Of a DNA stretch of 64,000 nucleotides, positions 20,601 to 32,600 are shown piece after piece. The notes beneath the pieces were generated by a model. It was not told where the DNA came from. It saw only the letters and a list, made by a program, of their open reading frames with translations, and did no database searches. This stretch comes from Rhineura floridana (taxonomy: Eukaryota > Chordata > Lepidosauria > Squamata > Rhineuridae), in NCBI RefSeq assembly GCF_030035675.1, contig NC_084499.1, positions 19,819,953-19,883,952 of the forward strand, given 5' to 3'. Position 1 is the stretch's first letter; every line of letters begins with the position of its first letter. A program made the translations under genes and the position numbers.

Positions 20601-23600
20601 AAAGCCTGTTGGAGATTATGCATAACGGACAGAGAATGTACAGAATTCAGGCGATATATGCACCTTCCCCAAGGCTTGTTGGAAAGAATGTGTGTTGACG
20701 GGAAAATGTGCGCAATTCCCTCTTCATGGGCAGGTTATGTGCACATTCTTCATGAGGCCTGGGGAATGTGTACAATGGCTTTTTGTTATGCACATTAACA
20801 GCTCAACTTACATTCCCCTTAATATATATACACACACACATATTTTATTGTGTATAAAAACAGACAGGTGTGTTGTACAGTTGGCTGTAAAGCTGCTGTT
20901 GGACACCAGGGGGTGCTGTTGCCCTGGTTGGTTGCAGCCTCTCCTCTTTTCTCTCTGTGTCTCTATATCCTGAACTCTTATTTATTATATGTATTTTAAC
21001 ACCACCCTTCAGTCTTATTTCTATGGCTTGTTTAAGTATTGATCTTACTCGCTGAGACCTTTCCCTGTGAAGAAGGGAGGTCTGTGGCACTCTCCTCGTA
21101 TTTTACCAGATTTTAGAATAACCTTTTTCTTTCAGTTTTTCACAAACTGTCTAACTGAGTTTTTGGACAGTTATGTCAGAGATAAGCAGATGCCTGGAGA
21201 ATTCAGTCCTGCTTGGGAAGTATCTTCATCCCCCCAAGCCCCCTCCAGGGCCAGCTTTCCCAGTTGAGTGGGACAAGCAACCTGTCAATCACCTGACATC
21301 ATTGCAACACCAGATGGTTGACAGGGAGGTGGGACAACTAATCTGTCAAAGTTGTTCCGCTGAGGTGGGGGAAAGGCCTGGCTCAACAGGCCAAAAAGGT
21401 TCTCCGTCCCTGCCTCAAATGATTTTGCTTGCTTGCTCACTCACTCACTTCCTGTGTTTCTCAGCTATCCAAATCAAGATTGTAAGCTCCTTGGGGGCAG
21501 AGACTGGCCTCTCTTATTTTTTATTAAATGGGTACAAAGCTCATTATAGCCCTACACAGATAGGCATCTCTGCATAAGCACCTCAGTGGTTTCATTAATA
21601 ATCATTAATAATAATAAATGCTGGTCATATTACGCGGATGCTCCAAAGTGCTATGAAAATACTGATTGTTGTTCTGTGCCCTGAAAATTCCCTCTCTCTC
21701 TTTCCCATCCCTTTGTCTCAGGTCATGAAGCGGCATTTGCCGCCTTCCTATGCTGCCTGTGCAAAATTGGCGTTCTCCGAGTGGACGACCAGCTGGCCAT
21801 TGTCTTCAAAGTGTTCAACAGGTGAAGCTGCGTGTGTTGGTGATGGTGGGGAATGGAAGATTCAGAGTGGTGTCTTGCAATGGGAGCAGCCGAAGTCCCC
21901 CGTTTTTAAGTCTTGCTTCTTTCACAAACTCGCATGAGACCTTAGATCATCCTCTCTCCTCCAGTCTCAGCCACTGTTTTTCTGCCATATTAGACGCGTG
22001 GTGGCCGACCTTTCAGGGTTGTTGTAAGGCTTACCGAGCCAATGCGTGCAGAGTGCTGTGGACACTCAAAATCTATCCTATAAATGGAAATTATGAATAG
22101 GGCTGTGATCCAGTTTTAAATAAACCTTAATAGGTTAATTATATGAGTTTTTGTTGATGTTAGGCTGCGGTTCTGTATGCACTTAACCTGGGAATAAATC
22201 TGCATCGGGCATAATCTGCATCGGGCATCTTTCCCCCTGCTGCTCATTCACGCAATGCCAAAGCATTGCTTTGTGTTGCGTCTGAATCTCATGGAATGCT
22301 TTCACTGGGATACGGATGGCCTTTCATGTCTGAGTCCATAGTGTAAGGGTTGCTAACCTTTTTTGGATTTTTGAGCGAGTTCAGGGGGTGCCACCCCCTC
22401 AGGTCAGTTCTGTCTGTCTCCCTACCCCCCCCCCCGGAGACATAGAAAGAAAGAGCATTCTGGTGCACATTTTGCTATTCCAAAGGATCTGGATAAAAGG
22501 CTGATCCAGTAGAATGAATCTGAGCCTCAAAAAGGTCATAGAGCTGACAGAGGAAGTACGAAAGTCTCTCTTTCCCACTTCCTCCTCCTCCAGCTGTATC
22601 TGCTTTCCAAGGGAGAAAAATGTAACTGGCTTCACCACCTTGTGGCCAAAGGGGCAGTGAGTGGGGCTCAGAGGCTTTGTGAGGACCCAGAGAAGACCTC
22701 AAGGGTGCCCAGGCTCCCACTTGCACTACATTGGCGATCCTTGCCTTAGAGAGGCTCATCAAAAGTCTGGCGACATTCCCTCCAATCTTGCCTTAGACAC
22801 TTCTCAAAATAGAATTTATTTGCAATAAACACATGAGATGGCCAGACCATCTCTTTGGAGGGGTTCTCCAGAGCCTGGGGCAGTCTGTCTTCCAGGTCCT
22901 TAATCTAGCCTGCCGATCTGTGCCTTGGCTGTTCTTTCTTGTCTGCTGCCACCTGACCTTAGTCCTCCCCTCCCCAGAAAACGATGCTGCTTCTGGCCAA
23001 TCGATGTGCATCTCTCTCGCGGATGCAGTGGTGGTGTGCCGACTGCTTCCACAGAGGCGAGCGCATGGGCGGTGGCAGTCAGCGGCCTGGTCCCTCCAGG
23101 GGTAATGATCTTTATCCTGTTTCTTGCTTCAGGTACTTGGAAGTCATGCGGAAACTCCAGAAAACCTACAGAATGGAACCGGCCGGCAGCCAAGGAGTCT
23201 GGGGTCTGGACGACTTCCAGTTCCTTCCCTTCATATGGGGCAGCTCACAGCTGATAGGTAAGGAGCTTCTCTTTCTCCCCTTCCCGCCCATCAACCTGGG
23301 CTTCATCTATTTAGTTCCATTTAAAAAAAAAAATCAAAATGCTTCATTCGGGCACATTAAGGCAGCTCACATCCTGTTCCTATGCGGCTCTTGTTTGTGT
23401 CTGAGGCTTTTTTGGATTGGCTGGCTCTGGGAATGCCAGTGCAGTTGCAAAGCAGGTTTATGTGTCTGTTCAGTGCAAGGGTGGCTAGTCCTTTTTGGCT
23501 TGAGGGCCGCGTTCAAGGTTCACTGTCCCTCCAGCGGGGGGCACGTACCAGCAGCGATTGTGGCCAAAGTGTGTGTGGGGTACTGAACATGTTCTCGCAT

Positions 23601-26600
23601 GTGCAGCCTGCGCTCAGCCCCACACACACACTACGCTCAGCAGCCTTCCCCTGCTTGCCTTATGCAAGTTGACAGCAAGCATGATCTCTCCATTAACTTG
23701 CATGGGGAGAATGGCTAATTCATTAATCTCTCCATTAATTTGTCGGGGGAAGGGGGGAAGAGTCTGCAGCCCTCAAAGTGGCTGGTGGGGACAGAAGCCC
23801 CCCCGCTTTGCCAGGGACCTTTGAGGTAAAAGCCTGTTGATAGATCTAAGCTTCACTGAAATTTGTTTCATTGTGGTTAGAAGTGGGTAAATGGGGAGTT
23901 AACCATGGCGAGGAGGTTGAGAGACGGGCCTCTTCTCCCGCACGACATTCCTCCCTGTCCGTCCCCCACTGTTTGAAACCATGGGTGAGGGTCACCTCTC
24001 CACTGACCTTAAATTTTACCATCGTTCCCTGTTAACCAGCAGTTAGAAACAAGCATTTTGTTGCTTGTTAAAAGAGGGCCCTGGTCCTGTTGAGTGAAGA
24101 AGTGACGGGCTTGTACACTGCACGATCCGCTAACACCCCCCCTTTAGCTTCACTAAGCTGAGGGTGTCAATAAGTCCTCGGTGCCTGATGGAGAACCATC
24201 CATAAAAACTGTGTGTTCCTTTCCCAGATCACCCAAACCTGGAACCTCGACATTTCATCGACGAGAAAGTGGTGAACGAAAACCATAAGGACTACATGTT
24301 CCTTGAGTGCATCCTGTTCATTACAGAGGTAAGGCTGGCTTCTCTCTCCCTCTCTCTCTCTCTCCCTCTCCCTCTCCCTCTCCCTCTCCCTCTCTCTGCT
24401 TGTGAGTTGTTGGGTTGGATTTTCCAAGCATGCATAATTTTGTAGGAAAGCACAACAATCCACATGTTGGGTTGTCTCTCCCCCTTTCTAACTCTCCTGT
24501 CTCCACATTCTCTCTGCCACTTACCTTTTTTTTTTTTAATGCTCATATTGTCCACATTTGACTGGCAACTTCAGTTTCAAATTAGCAAAAGGGTTTCAGA
24601 CAGGGGTCTCTTCCACCTCTAACCTGGAGCTGCTGGGTATCGAACCTGGGACCCTCTGCTTGAAAGACGGATTCTCCACCACTGAGTGATGTGGCCCTAG
24701 TTCCCACGCTGCCTGGGGCTGGTGGGAGGGGTGGAGACTCCCAAACATCATCCCTTGAGTGCCACAGTTTGCCTGTCCCTGCCTTACAGTTAAGGACGTG
24801 TTTGGTCTATGTATTCGTTTTTCCAAGTCCTCTAATGGGAAAATCCACCCCTGAGCAGCCTACAATGGGGGTGAAGGCCTTACTTGTTGTGGAGAGGCTG
24901 TTTTAAGAGCTGAGATTCAGAAATGCTCCCAGATCTAGAGAGATTTGCTGGGAGGTCGTGGCTGACCTGCAAGCGGAGAGAAAATTAAAAAACTTTCCCT
25001 GTGGGTTTGCAGAGTGCTTTACGGTCCTCAGTTCAAAGCGCCTTGCTTACGGATGTTGCCATTCCTATATAATCTTAACTTTACTTTGCTAGGGAAGGGG
25101 GGAAAGCAATGTTGCGTGACCTGCCTGAGGCCACCCAGCAAGTGAATGGCTGGGCCAGGAGCATTGTTCTTGCAGGCCTGAGTCCAACCCACTATCTCTG
25201 CTGACTGTGCTGGCTTTTCTTTGGCTAGATCTCTGAGACCCACCCATTCTTTGAAATGGAATATTTCCCTTTTCCTCTCCACCCTTCTGCTTTGAAATGT
25301 GTTTATAATTTTTTGAGCATGGGTGCTCTCCCCAACAAACCTGTCCCTTTAAGGAAGAGTTGTAGCTCAATGGTAGAGCAATTTTCAACACTCTTCCGCC
25401 CCCGCCCCCAGGTAGGGCTTTTTCTCTTTTTCTTCCACTAGGCCACAAGGTGGCACCAGAGTGCTCTTTTCAGTGTGTGTTGGCACCAATTGCACTCTCA
25501 AGGCCTCTTGTGGCCGTGTGTATGCATTACAACTAACAAAATACCATAGAGAGGATTTCAGTTGCATCCTTATTTTTATTTAAAAGTGTTTCTAAACGGC
25601 TTAATATTTTTAAAAAAATCTCTAAGGGGTATACAGTATAAAAACCAATATCCATTAAAACAAAAATCCATCCATAGAGGAAGCATGTCTTTTTTTTAAA
25701 AAAAATGACTGTCTAATTTGTGCTTCCAAATGCCATTGATCGATAAGGGCACTCAGTTGATTGGCTGAAATCCCTCAGTTCTGGCTCTCAGATAAGAACC
25801 TAAGAACAGCCTGGCTGGGGAATCAGGCCAGTGCCCCACCTAATCCACCATCCTGTTCTCATAGTGGCCAAGCAGATGGGAAGCCTGCAAGCAGGACCTG
25901 AGTGTGAGAGCAGTTCTCCCCACTTGCACATCCCAGGAACTGGTATTTGGAAGCCTCTGCCTGTAGAGCATAGCCGTCGTAGCTAGAAGCCATTGATACC
26001 CTTCTCCTCCACGAATTTGTGTAATCCTCTTTTAAAGCCATCCAAGTTGGTGACGATCACTGCCTCCTTTGGGAGTGAGTTCCATAGTTTAACTCTGCGC
26101 TGTGGGAAGAACTCCTTTCTTTTGTCTGTCCTGAATCTTCCAACATTCAGCTTCATGGGATGTCTGCGAGTTCTGGCGTTACGTGAGAGGGAGAAGAACC
26201 TTCCTCTGTCCACTTTCTCCATACCATGCATTATTTTATAAACTTCTATCATGTCGCCTCTTACTCGCCTTTTCTCTTGACTGAAAAGCCCCAAATGCTG
26301 CAGCCTTTCCTTGTAGATCAAAGTGATTGTTCGGAGGGGCACTGTAGGCATCTTGCCGTGTGTTTGGACCAGAGGCAGCCGTAGGGTGTGTGGGAGGGGT
26401 ACCCTCTAGGTATTGCTAGAGTCCAAGCTCCCGTCATCCCTGATCGCTGACCCTCCTTGACTGGGGGGCTGATGGGAGATTGGAGTCCAGCTACGTTGAA
26501 GCCCATGTTGGCTGCCCGTCGTTTGAACCTTAAGACCGGAATATTTCTCGTGTCCAGATGATTTTTTGCAATCGGGGTGCCTTAGGGGTTGTATCCAGTG

Positions 26601-29600
26601 CTCCTCCTACTCAAGAGTATACCTGAAATAAATAATGGACATGGCTAACTTCAATCCATTCATTGCTGTGGGCCTCCTCTGAGTAGAACTTGGTGGGTGC
26701 AACCCTTTGACTTTGTGGATAGAAATGTGAACGCCTGGGGAAAAGACAAAAACGCAGGGGGAAACCCCCATTTTTCCCCACACAAAGCCTGCCAAATTTT
26801 TCTAGGTTTTTTTTTTGGGGGGGGGGAGATTTTGTTTTTGTTTTTTCTGAATTTTTCCAGGGTTCCCCCCCCCCCCAGGTCTTCACATCTCTATATGTGA
26901 ACAAGTGGTTCTGCTGCCCTCGTAGAAGCATCTTAGCAGTTGGGATACTCTTGTTACAGTCCTTCTGGTTTTGTTTTTGAACATGCATCCTACTGTTTGA
27001 CTCAGCCCTCCTCCTAGGAAATGGGGGTCCTCCTCCCTCCATGCGAGACCCCCATTCTTCCGCAGACACCCAGCCCTGGAGCTTTTGCACAGGCCCTCTC
27101 TTTCCCCCCCTCTTCGCTGTTTTCTTCCTTTGTTTTTAGACCAGCCTTCTCTAACACGGTGCCGGACTTCCAACTCTCATCATCCCTGGCAGTGGCGGGG
27201 GAGTGCGCGGCTGATTGGAGTTGTAGACCAACAACAGCTTGGGGAAGGCTTTTGTTTGCTTTAAAGAGAGACTTCCCACTCTCCTCCAGGTGGCTTCAAA
27301 AGCCAGGACCCCCTGCCACCCCAAAAAAGCTTCAGGAGAGTGCCCCTTGCCGAATATATCCCTTGGTCTCCTAGGGTTGGGGAAGGCGACCAACCGGATC
27401 TGAAAGTAGGAAAACAAATGCCTTTTTTGCAAGTTCTGAGTGCAGAGAGAACCAGGTTGAGTTTGTGCTCTCCCCCCCTTTTTTTCCCCCTGGCATCAGG
27501 CAACACAAACACTTCTCCCAATTTCACTGGTTTCTAAATTTGGAGGGTTTTTTGGGAAGGGTGGGCTCTGGTTTCAGCTGTAAGGGAAGCAACAGACAGG
27601 AAGGTGCTGTGCTGAGAGGCCTTCTCCCCCCTCCCTCCCTCCCTCCCTCCCTCCCTCATTTTTTTTAAACTGACAGAGGAACCATTTACAAAAGGCTGAT
27701 TCTCTTGGGAACGGAGAGGCAGGAACGCAGCGTCTGTGAGTAATTTCCTGCTCAATATGGCTGCCCTGACTCACTCTGTTCCCCTGGGGTCACTGCGGGA
27801 CTGCAGTCCTCTCTCGCACTCGCTTTTCTTTCTGCAGCCAGCTTCCTTTTCTTCTCTCTTCCCTTTGTGGCTTAGAATGAGCTTACGGGGTTTTTTGTGT
27901 GCTTGTGCTTCCCACCCACCCCCAAATCTTCCTAGTTCCAAACAATAGCAAAGGGCTTCAGCAAGAGCAGATGTTGGCTTGGCAAAGCCGTGCCCGCCCG
28001 GGCAGGATGCTGTTTCTGTCCCAGATCTCCAGGGCTGCGAGAGAGTCTGGTCTCCGTAAGCCAACCCCTTTTTTTCGAGAGGCCATCCCCTATTCGAACG
28101 CCACGGGCCGTCCGTCCAGAATTTAAAGCCGCAGGGGCCTGACTGCAGATGGTCTGGAGGGCCGGCTTGCTTTCGGTGGCACGGAAAAGGGGGGCGATTG
28201 TTATGGAAAAGCAGGCAGCCACGTCTGCTGTCGTTGGCATCATAAAGCGTGGGCTTTTTTGAAACACGATTGCTGAAGGCTTGTTGGCAAAACGGCCCTC
28301 TGGGAGCGCGGCCGGCATTCTGCATTGGCAGGTTCTGACGGCCACATTTGGAAACGTCGTGTGTCATCCTGTGACAGAGAAGGAAATCCTTGGATTCAAC
28401 CAAATGTGTCTGCAGATAGCCAGTTCTAGGAGGGCAGCTTGTTAAACAGAAAATGTAGCAGCCCATAGGACTGTTTGAAGTTGCCTTATACTGAGTCAGA
28501 CTGTTGGCTCATCTACCTTGGTAGTGTCTGCACAGACCGGCAGCAGCTCTCCAGGGTTTCAGGCAAGGAACATTCCCAGCTCTACCTGGAGACGTTCCTG
28601 TTTACATTTGCTCTTTTTTCAGAACAATGAGGACTAGACTCTTAAAAACGAGCAAAGGGAATGGTTGTAGCTCAGTGGCAGAGCTCCTGCATTGCACGAA
28701 AAGCATCCCAGGATCAATCTCCACTGGCATCTCCAGCCAGGGCTGGGAATGTCCCCCCGCCTGAAACCCTGGAGAGCCACTGCCAGCCAGTGTAGACAGT
28801 ATTGAGCTAGGTGGACCAGTGGTCTGACTCAGTATACGTCCTGTGTGAACGCCCTTTCACAGCCTCTGTTTGCTTCAGGAGCACAGGCATGCGCAGGGTT
28901 GTGTTCAGCTAAGTCCCACTTGCAGTGGGCCTGTTCAAAGGAAAGAACCCACGTAGTCGTGTGCGTTAACTTCAACGGGTCTACTCTGAGTCGGGCCACC
29001 ATGAGCTGCAAGCCACAGCCCATCCACGCGTGTGCAAGGGTGGAAAGCTTGCGTCTCCATTCTTTTCTGCCTCTCGAGAAAGCTGACAGGAAGTGGAACT
29101 CCATTACAGCTGTTGGGAGTGGGCAGGATTTCAGGCCTTTTGTGGGTTTCTTATGTGTGTGTGTGTATATATATTTACCCACAATGCTTCAAGCTCTGAG
29201 GTCACTGGATTCTAAACATATGCCTGAGCTGTTTCCTTCCCTCCACGCGCGCATGCGTGCACAGAGACGCACTGTGCGAAACGCCTTCGCTCGGGCTGCC
29301 TAAAAGGGCAGCCTGCTTGTAGCAAGAAATGTTCTCTATGCAGGAGAAGTGGTTTGGGATGCAGTCTCTGGTTCCCTTCTCCCTGCCTTTTGGGGATATC
29401 TGTGAATGTTTTGGTGGTTTTGCCTTCTGGGAGGAGGAGGAGGAAGGGTGTTTTTTTAATAAAAACACACACCCCTGGCATCGTCAAAAAATCCTTGTTT
29501 TCACCAGAGTTCCTTTTTTCGACCTTGTGGTTTATGTCATGGAAACTTCCCACAGCAAGTTTGGTTGCATTTTCCCCCTCTCCTTCCCCTGAGAGCACAT

Positions 29601-32600
29601 TTGTATTTTTAGGGTGTGCCCAGAATCTCTCTCTCTCCCCTCCACTCCTCCAGTCTCAGGAACTGAGTTTATAAAGTTAATTTTTTATTTCCTGCTGCTA
29701 CTGTTACATTTAACACAATTTTATTATGCTAGTATTTTATACCCCACTTTTCCCCATTTTAAACAACAACAAAAAGTCATAGGCATCGGATTGGCCACCG
29801 TGAGAACAGGCTGCTGCATTAGATGGGCTATCGACCTGATCCAGCAAGCCACTCCTATGTTCTTAATGCAGTGCTTAAAACACGTAGGGTTGTATCCAGT
29901 CCTAATCCTGCTTCATGGGCTCTGCTGAAAGGCCAGCTCCATTCAGATCCTCCTCTCCCTGAACCGTTTCCACCCCAGCTGGCTCGTTCATAAGAGCTAC
30001 TACTGCTATGTGACTTTGAAGAACTGGTGCCTGAGTTTGCTTCTTTTCCTCGTCTCTCCCTAGCCCTTTTTCCTTTTGTGTGGCGCTCTGGTTAACGCTT
30101 CAGATAAAACAAAAACTAGGAGAGACAGAAGTCCACAGGGGCTTTACAAGGGTGTGTTTATACGGTTGGGCTTGATTTGCATTCACTGGTGGCTATGTGG
30201 GGCACAGGGTGTGTGTGTATGTAGAGAGAGAGAGAGAGATGTTCCCTCCATCTTAGGAGATATGAACAACTTCAAGCTCCCAACCACAGTTGTCATGGCT
30301 CAGTCAGGTTTATGGACGGCTGTAACGACGTATACATCCGTCTCTGGTTTTATATATTTTAACCAACTGATACAAATCGATGTGTTTTAATAATGAGTTT
30401 ATTTTACAATGAATTTAAAATGTCAGAATGTCCATGTTGTCAAAATGAACTTACTTATTTGGATTGTCATACTCCGTTTTGAAATGAATTGGCATTAAAC
30501 TTAACTGTGATGATGGCCCAAGATGCATTTTTTTGCTCTTGTGCTGTGAGCCACTTTGGGCATGTGGAAAAGCGGCATACAAATTGAAATAATAATAATA
30601 GATTAGATTGTAAGCCTGCGGTCAGGGACTGTCTTGCTTTTCATCTGCCTACAGACTGTAGCAGAGAGCCAGTGTGGCGTAGTGGTTAGAGTGTCGGACT
30701 ACGGCCTGGGAGACCAGGGTTCGAATCCCCACACAGCCATGAAGCTCCCTGGGTGACCTTGGGCCAGTCACTGCCTGTCAGCCTCAGAGGAAGGCGATGG
30801 TAAAACCACCTCTGAATACCGCTTACCATGAAAACCCTCTTCGTAGGGGCACCGTAAGTCGGGATTGACTTGAAGGCAGTCCATTTCCATTTTCACAGAG
30901 CGTAGTATATTTGGCCAATTATAGATGATGATTGTAATGAATTATAACAATGACGGCGTCTAGGACAGAGGCAGAGTAACCCATCTTCAGAAATCGCACT
31001 GCGCTGACCATTTGGTCTTTTCCTCCTCTTTTTGTCTTGCAGATGAAGACGGGCCCCTTTGCGGAACACTCCAACCAGCTGTGGAACATCAGCGCGGTCC
31101 CCTCCTGGTCGAAAGTCAATCAGGGCCTCATCCGCATGTACAGAGCTGAGGTGAGGAAGGCCAAGCAAGGTGGGGCCTTGCGCCTTTCCTTGCAGAGGCC
31201 GATATGCTTTTGATGACCCATTTCATCACAAAAAGCGGGTGTCCGAATTTACTGTTTCTGCACCTTACATTTACTGTAAGGTGCACATTTCTAAATATGT
31301 TTTATCCTAAAATGCGTTTTCATGACGCCAGCTGGTGGAGGGCTTTGTGGGTGGTGGTTGTTGTTGTTGTTGGAGCCAACCACTGTATCGCAACATTCTC
31401 AGAAACGCAAGACAGTTGCGTTCCCATCTGCGTGTTAAACCCGGCCTTTTTGCGTCAGAATTCGCCAAAGCTTGAATTCCTTGAGCGTGGTCCCCATCAT
31501 CTAAAAAAAGGATTTAAAAAATGGGTTAATATTTCAACCCAACCCCAGTGGAAAGGTGTAAGAGTTCAGCTGCCTCCTTTCGTGGAAACTCTGTGGTTAT
31601 CATTGTGGTTGCTCAGGCCCTGAACTCAGACACTGCACAAATGTCACCCACGGAACCCCAGGGTTGATCAGCCCCACTGATATTCTAGTTGGGTCTGTGA
31701 GGCTGGAGAGAGAAGGGGGGGAGCATTGGGCATAGCAGAAATTTGCTTGGTAATTTTGGGGGGATGTGGGGTGAGGGAGTAACTCAGGGGCTAATAGGTT
31801 TTTTAGAACCTTTTTTCTAGCTCAATCTCTCCTCCTCCTCCCTTCCCTTCCTATGGCCATTTTTGCATCCTGCGTTGTTTTTAACATCCCAGCCGACGTG
31901 TCTCTCTAATCTAGAAGCCGTTCCTGCTAAAGATTTTCTCCTCTCTTGGTTTTTCTCTCTGTCATTCAAGCAGCCAGTTTTTATTATTTTTATTTATTTA
32001 TTTATTTGATTTATATCCCGCCCTTCCTCCTTGCAGGAGCCCAGGGCGGCAAACAAAAGCACTAAAGACACTTTAAAACATCATAAAAACAGACATTAAA
32101 ATACATTAAAACAAAACAACTTTAAAAACATTTTTTTTAAAAAGCTTTGAAGACTTTAAAAAAAAGGATTAAAAAACATATTGTTTTTTTTAAAAAAAGG
32201 TTTAAAAGCATATTAAAAAGCAATTCCAACACAGAAGCAGACTGTTTATTAAAAAACTCCCCTCCCAGACTTGGGGTATGTTAGAAAAAATGCCTCTGCA
32301 AATGCTTTGGGGATGCAGCCAATGCATGCCTCGCTCCATCCTAGCGGGACAACTCAATGAAGATGCCTTATATACAGCTTTACTTGGAGACGCTGGGATC
32401 TAACACAGTAAGATTCCAGTCCTCATGACTCTGAACCAAAGGTTGGTTTAAATAGGAACATTGGAAGCCACCTTATACTGAGTCAGACTGTTGGTCCATA
32501 CTGGCAGTGGCTCTCTAGGGTTTTGGACAAGGGGCGTCTCCCAGCCCTACCCAGAGATGCCATTGGGGATTGAACCTGGCACCTTCTGCATGCAAAGCAG

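Noticed and set aside
20058-20798. Plus-strand 246-codon frame in PTPA intron 5
   Set aside because: No recognisable domain. It includes a purine-rich intronic stretch and the eroded tandem repeat, and has no splice signals joining it to PTPA.
30663-30740. tRNA-like A and B boxes in SINE heads (also at 57190-57260 and 57480-57562)
   Set aside because: The sequence continues into SINE bodies and the cloverleaf is not complete, so these are SINE promoters, not tRNA genes.
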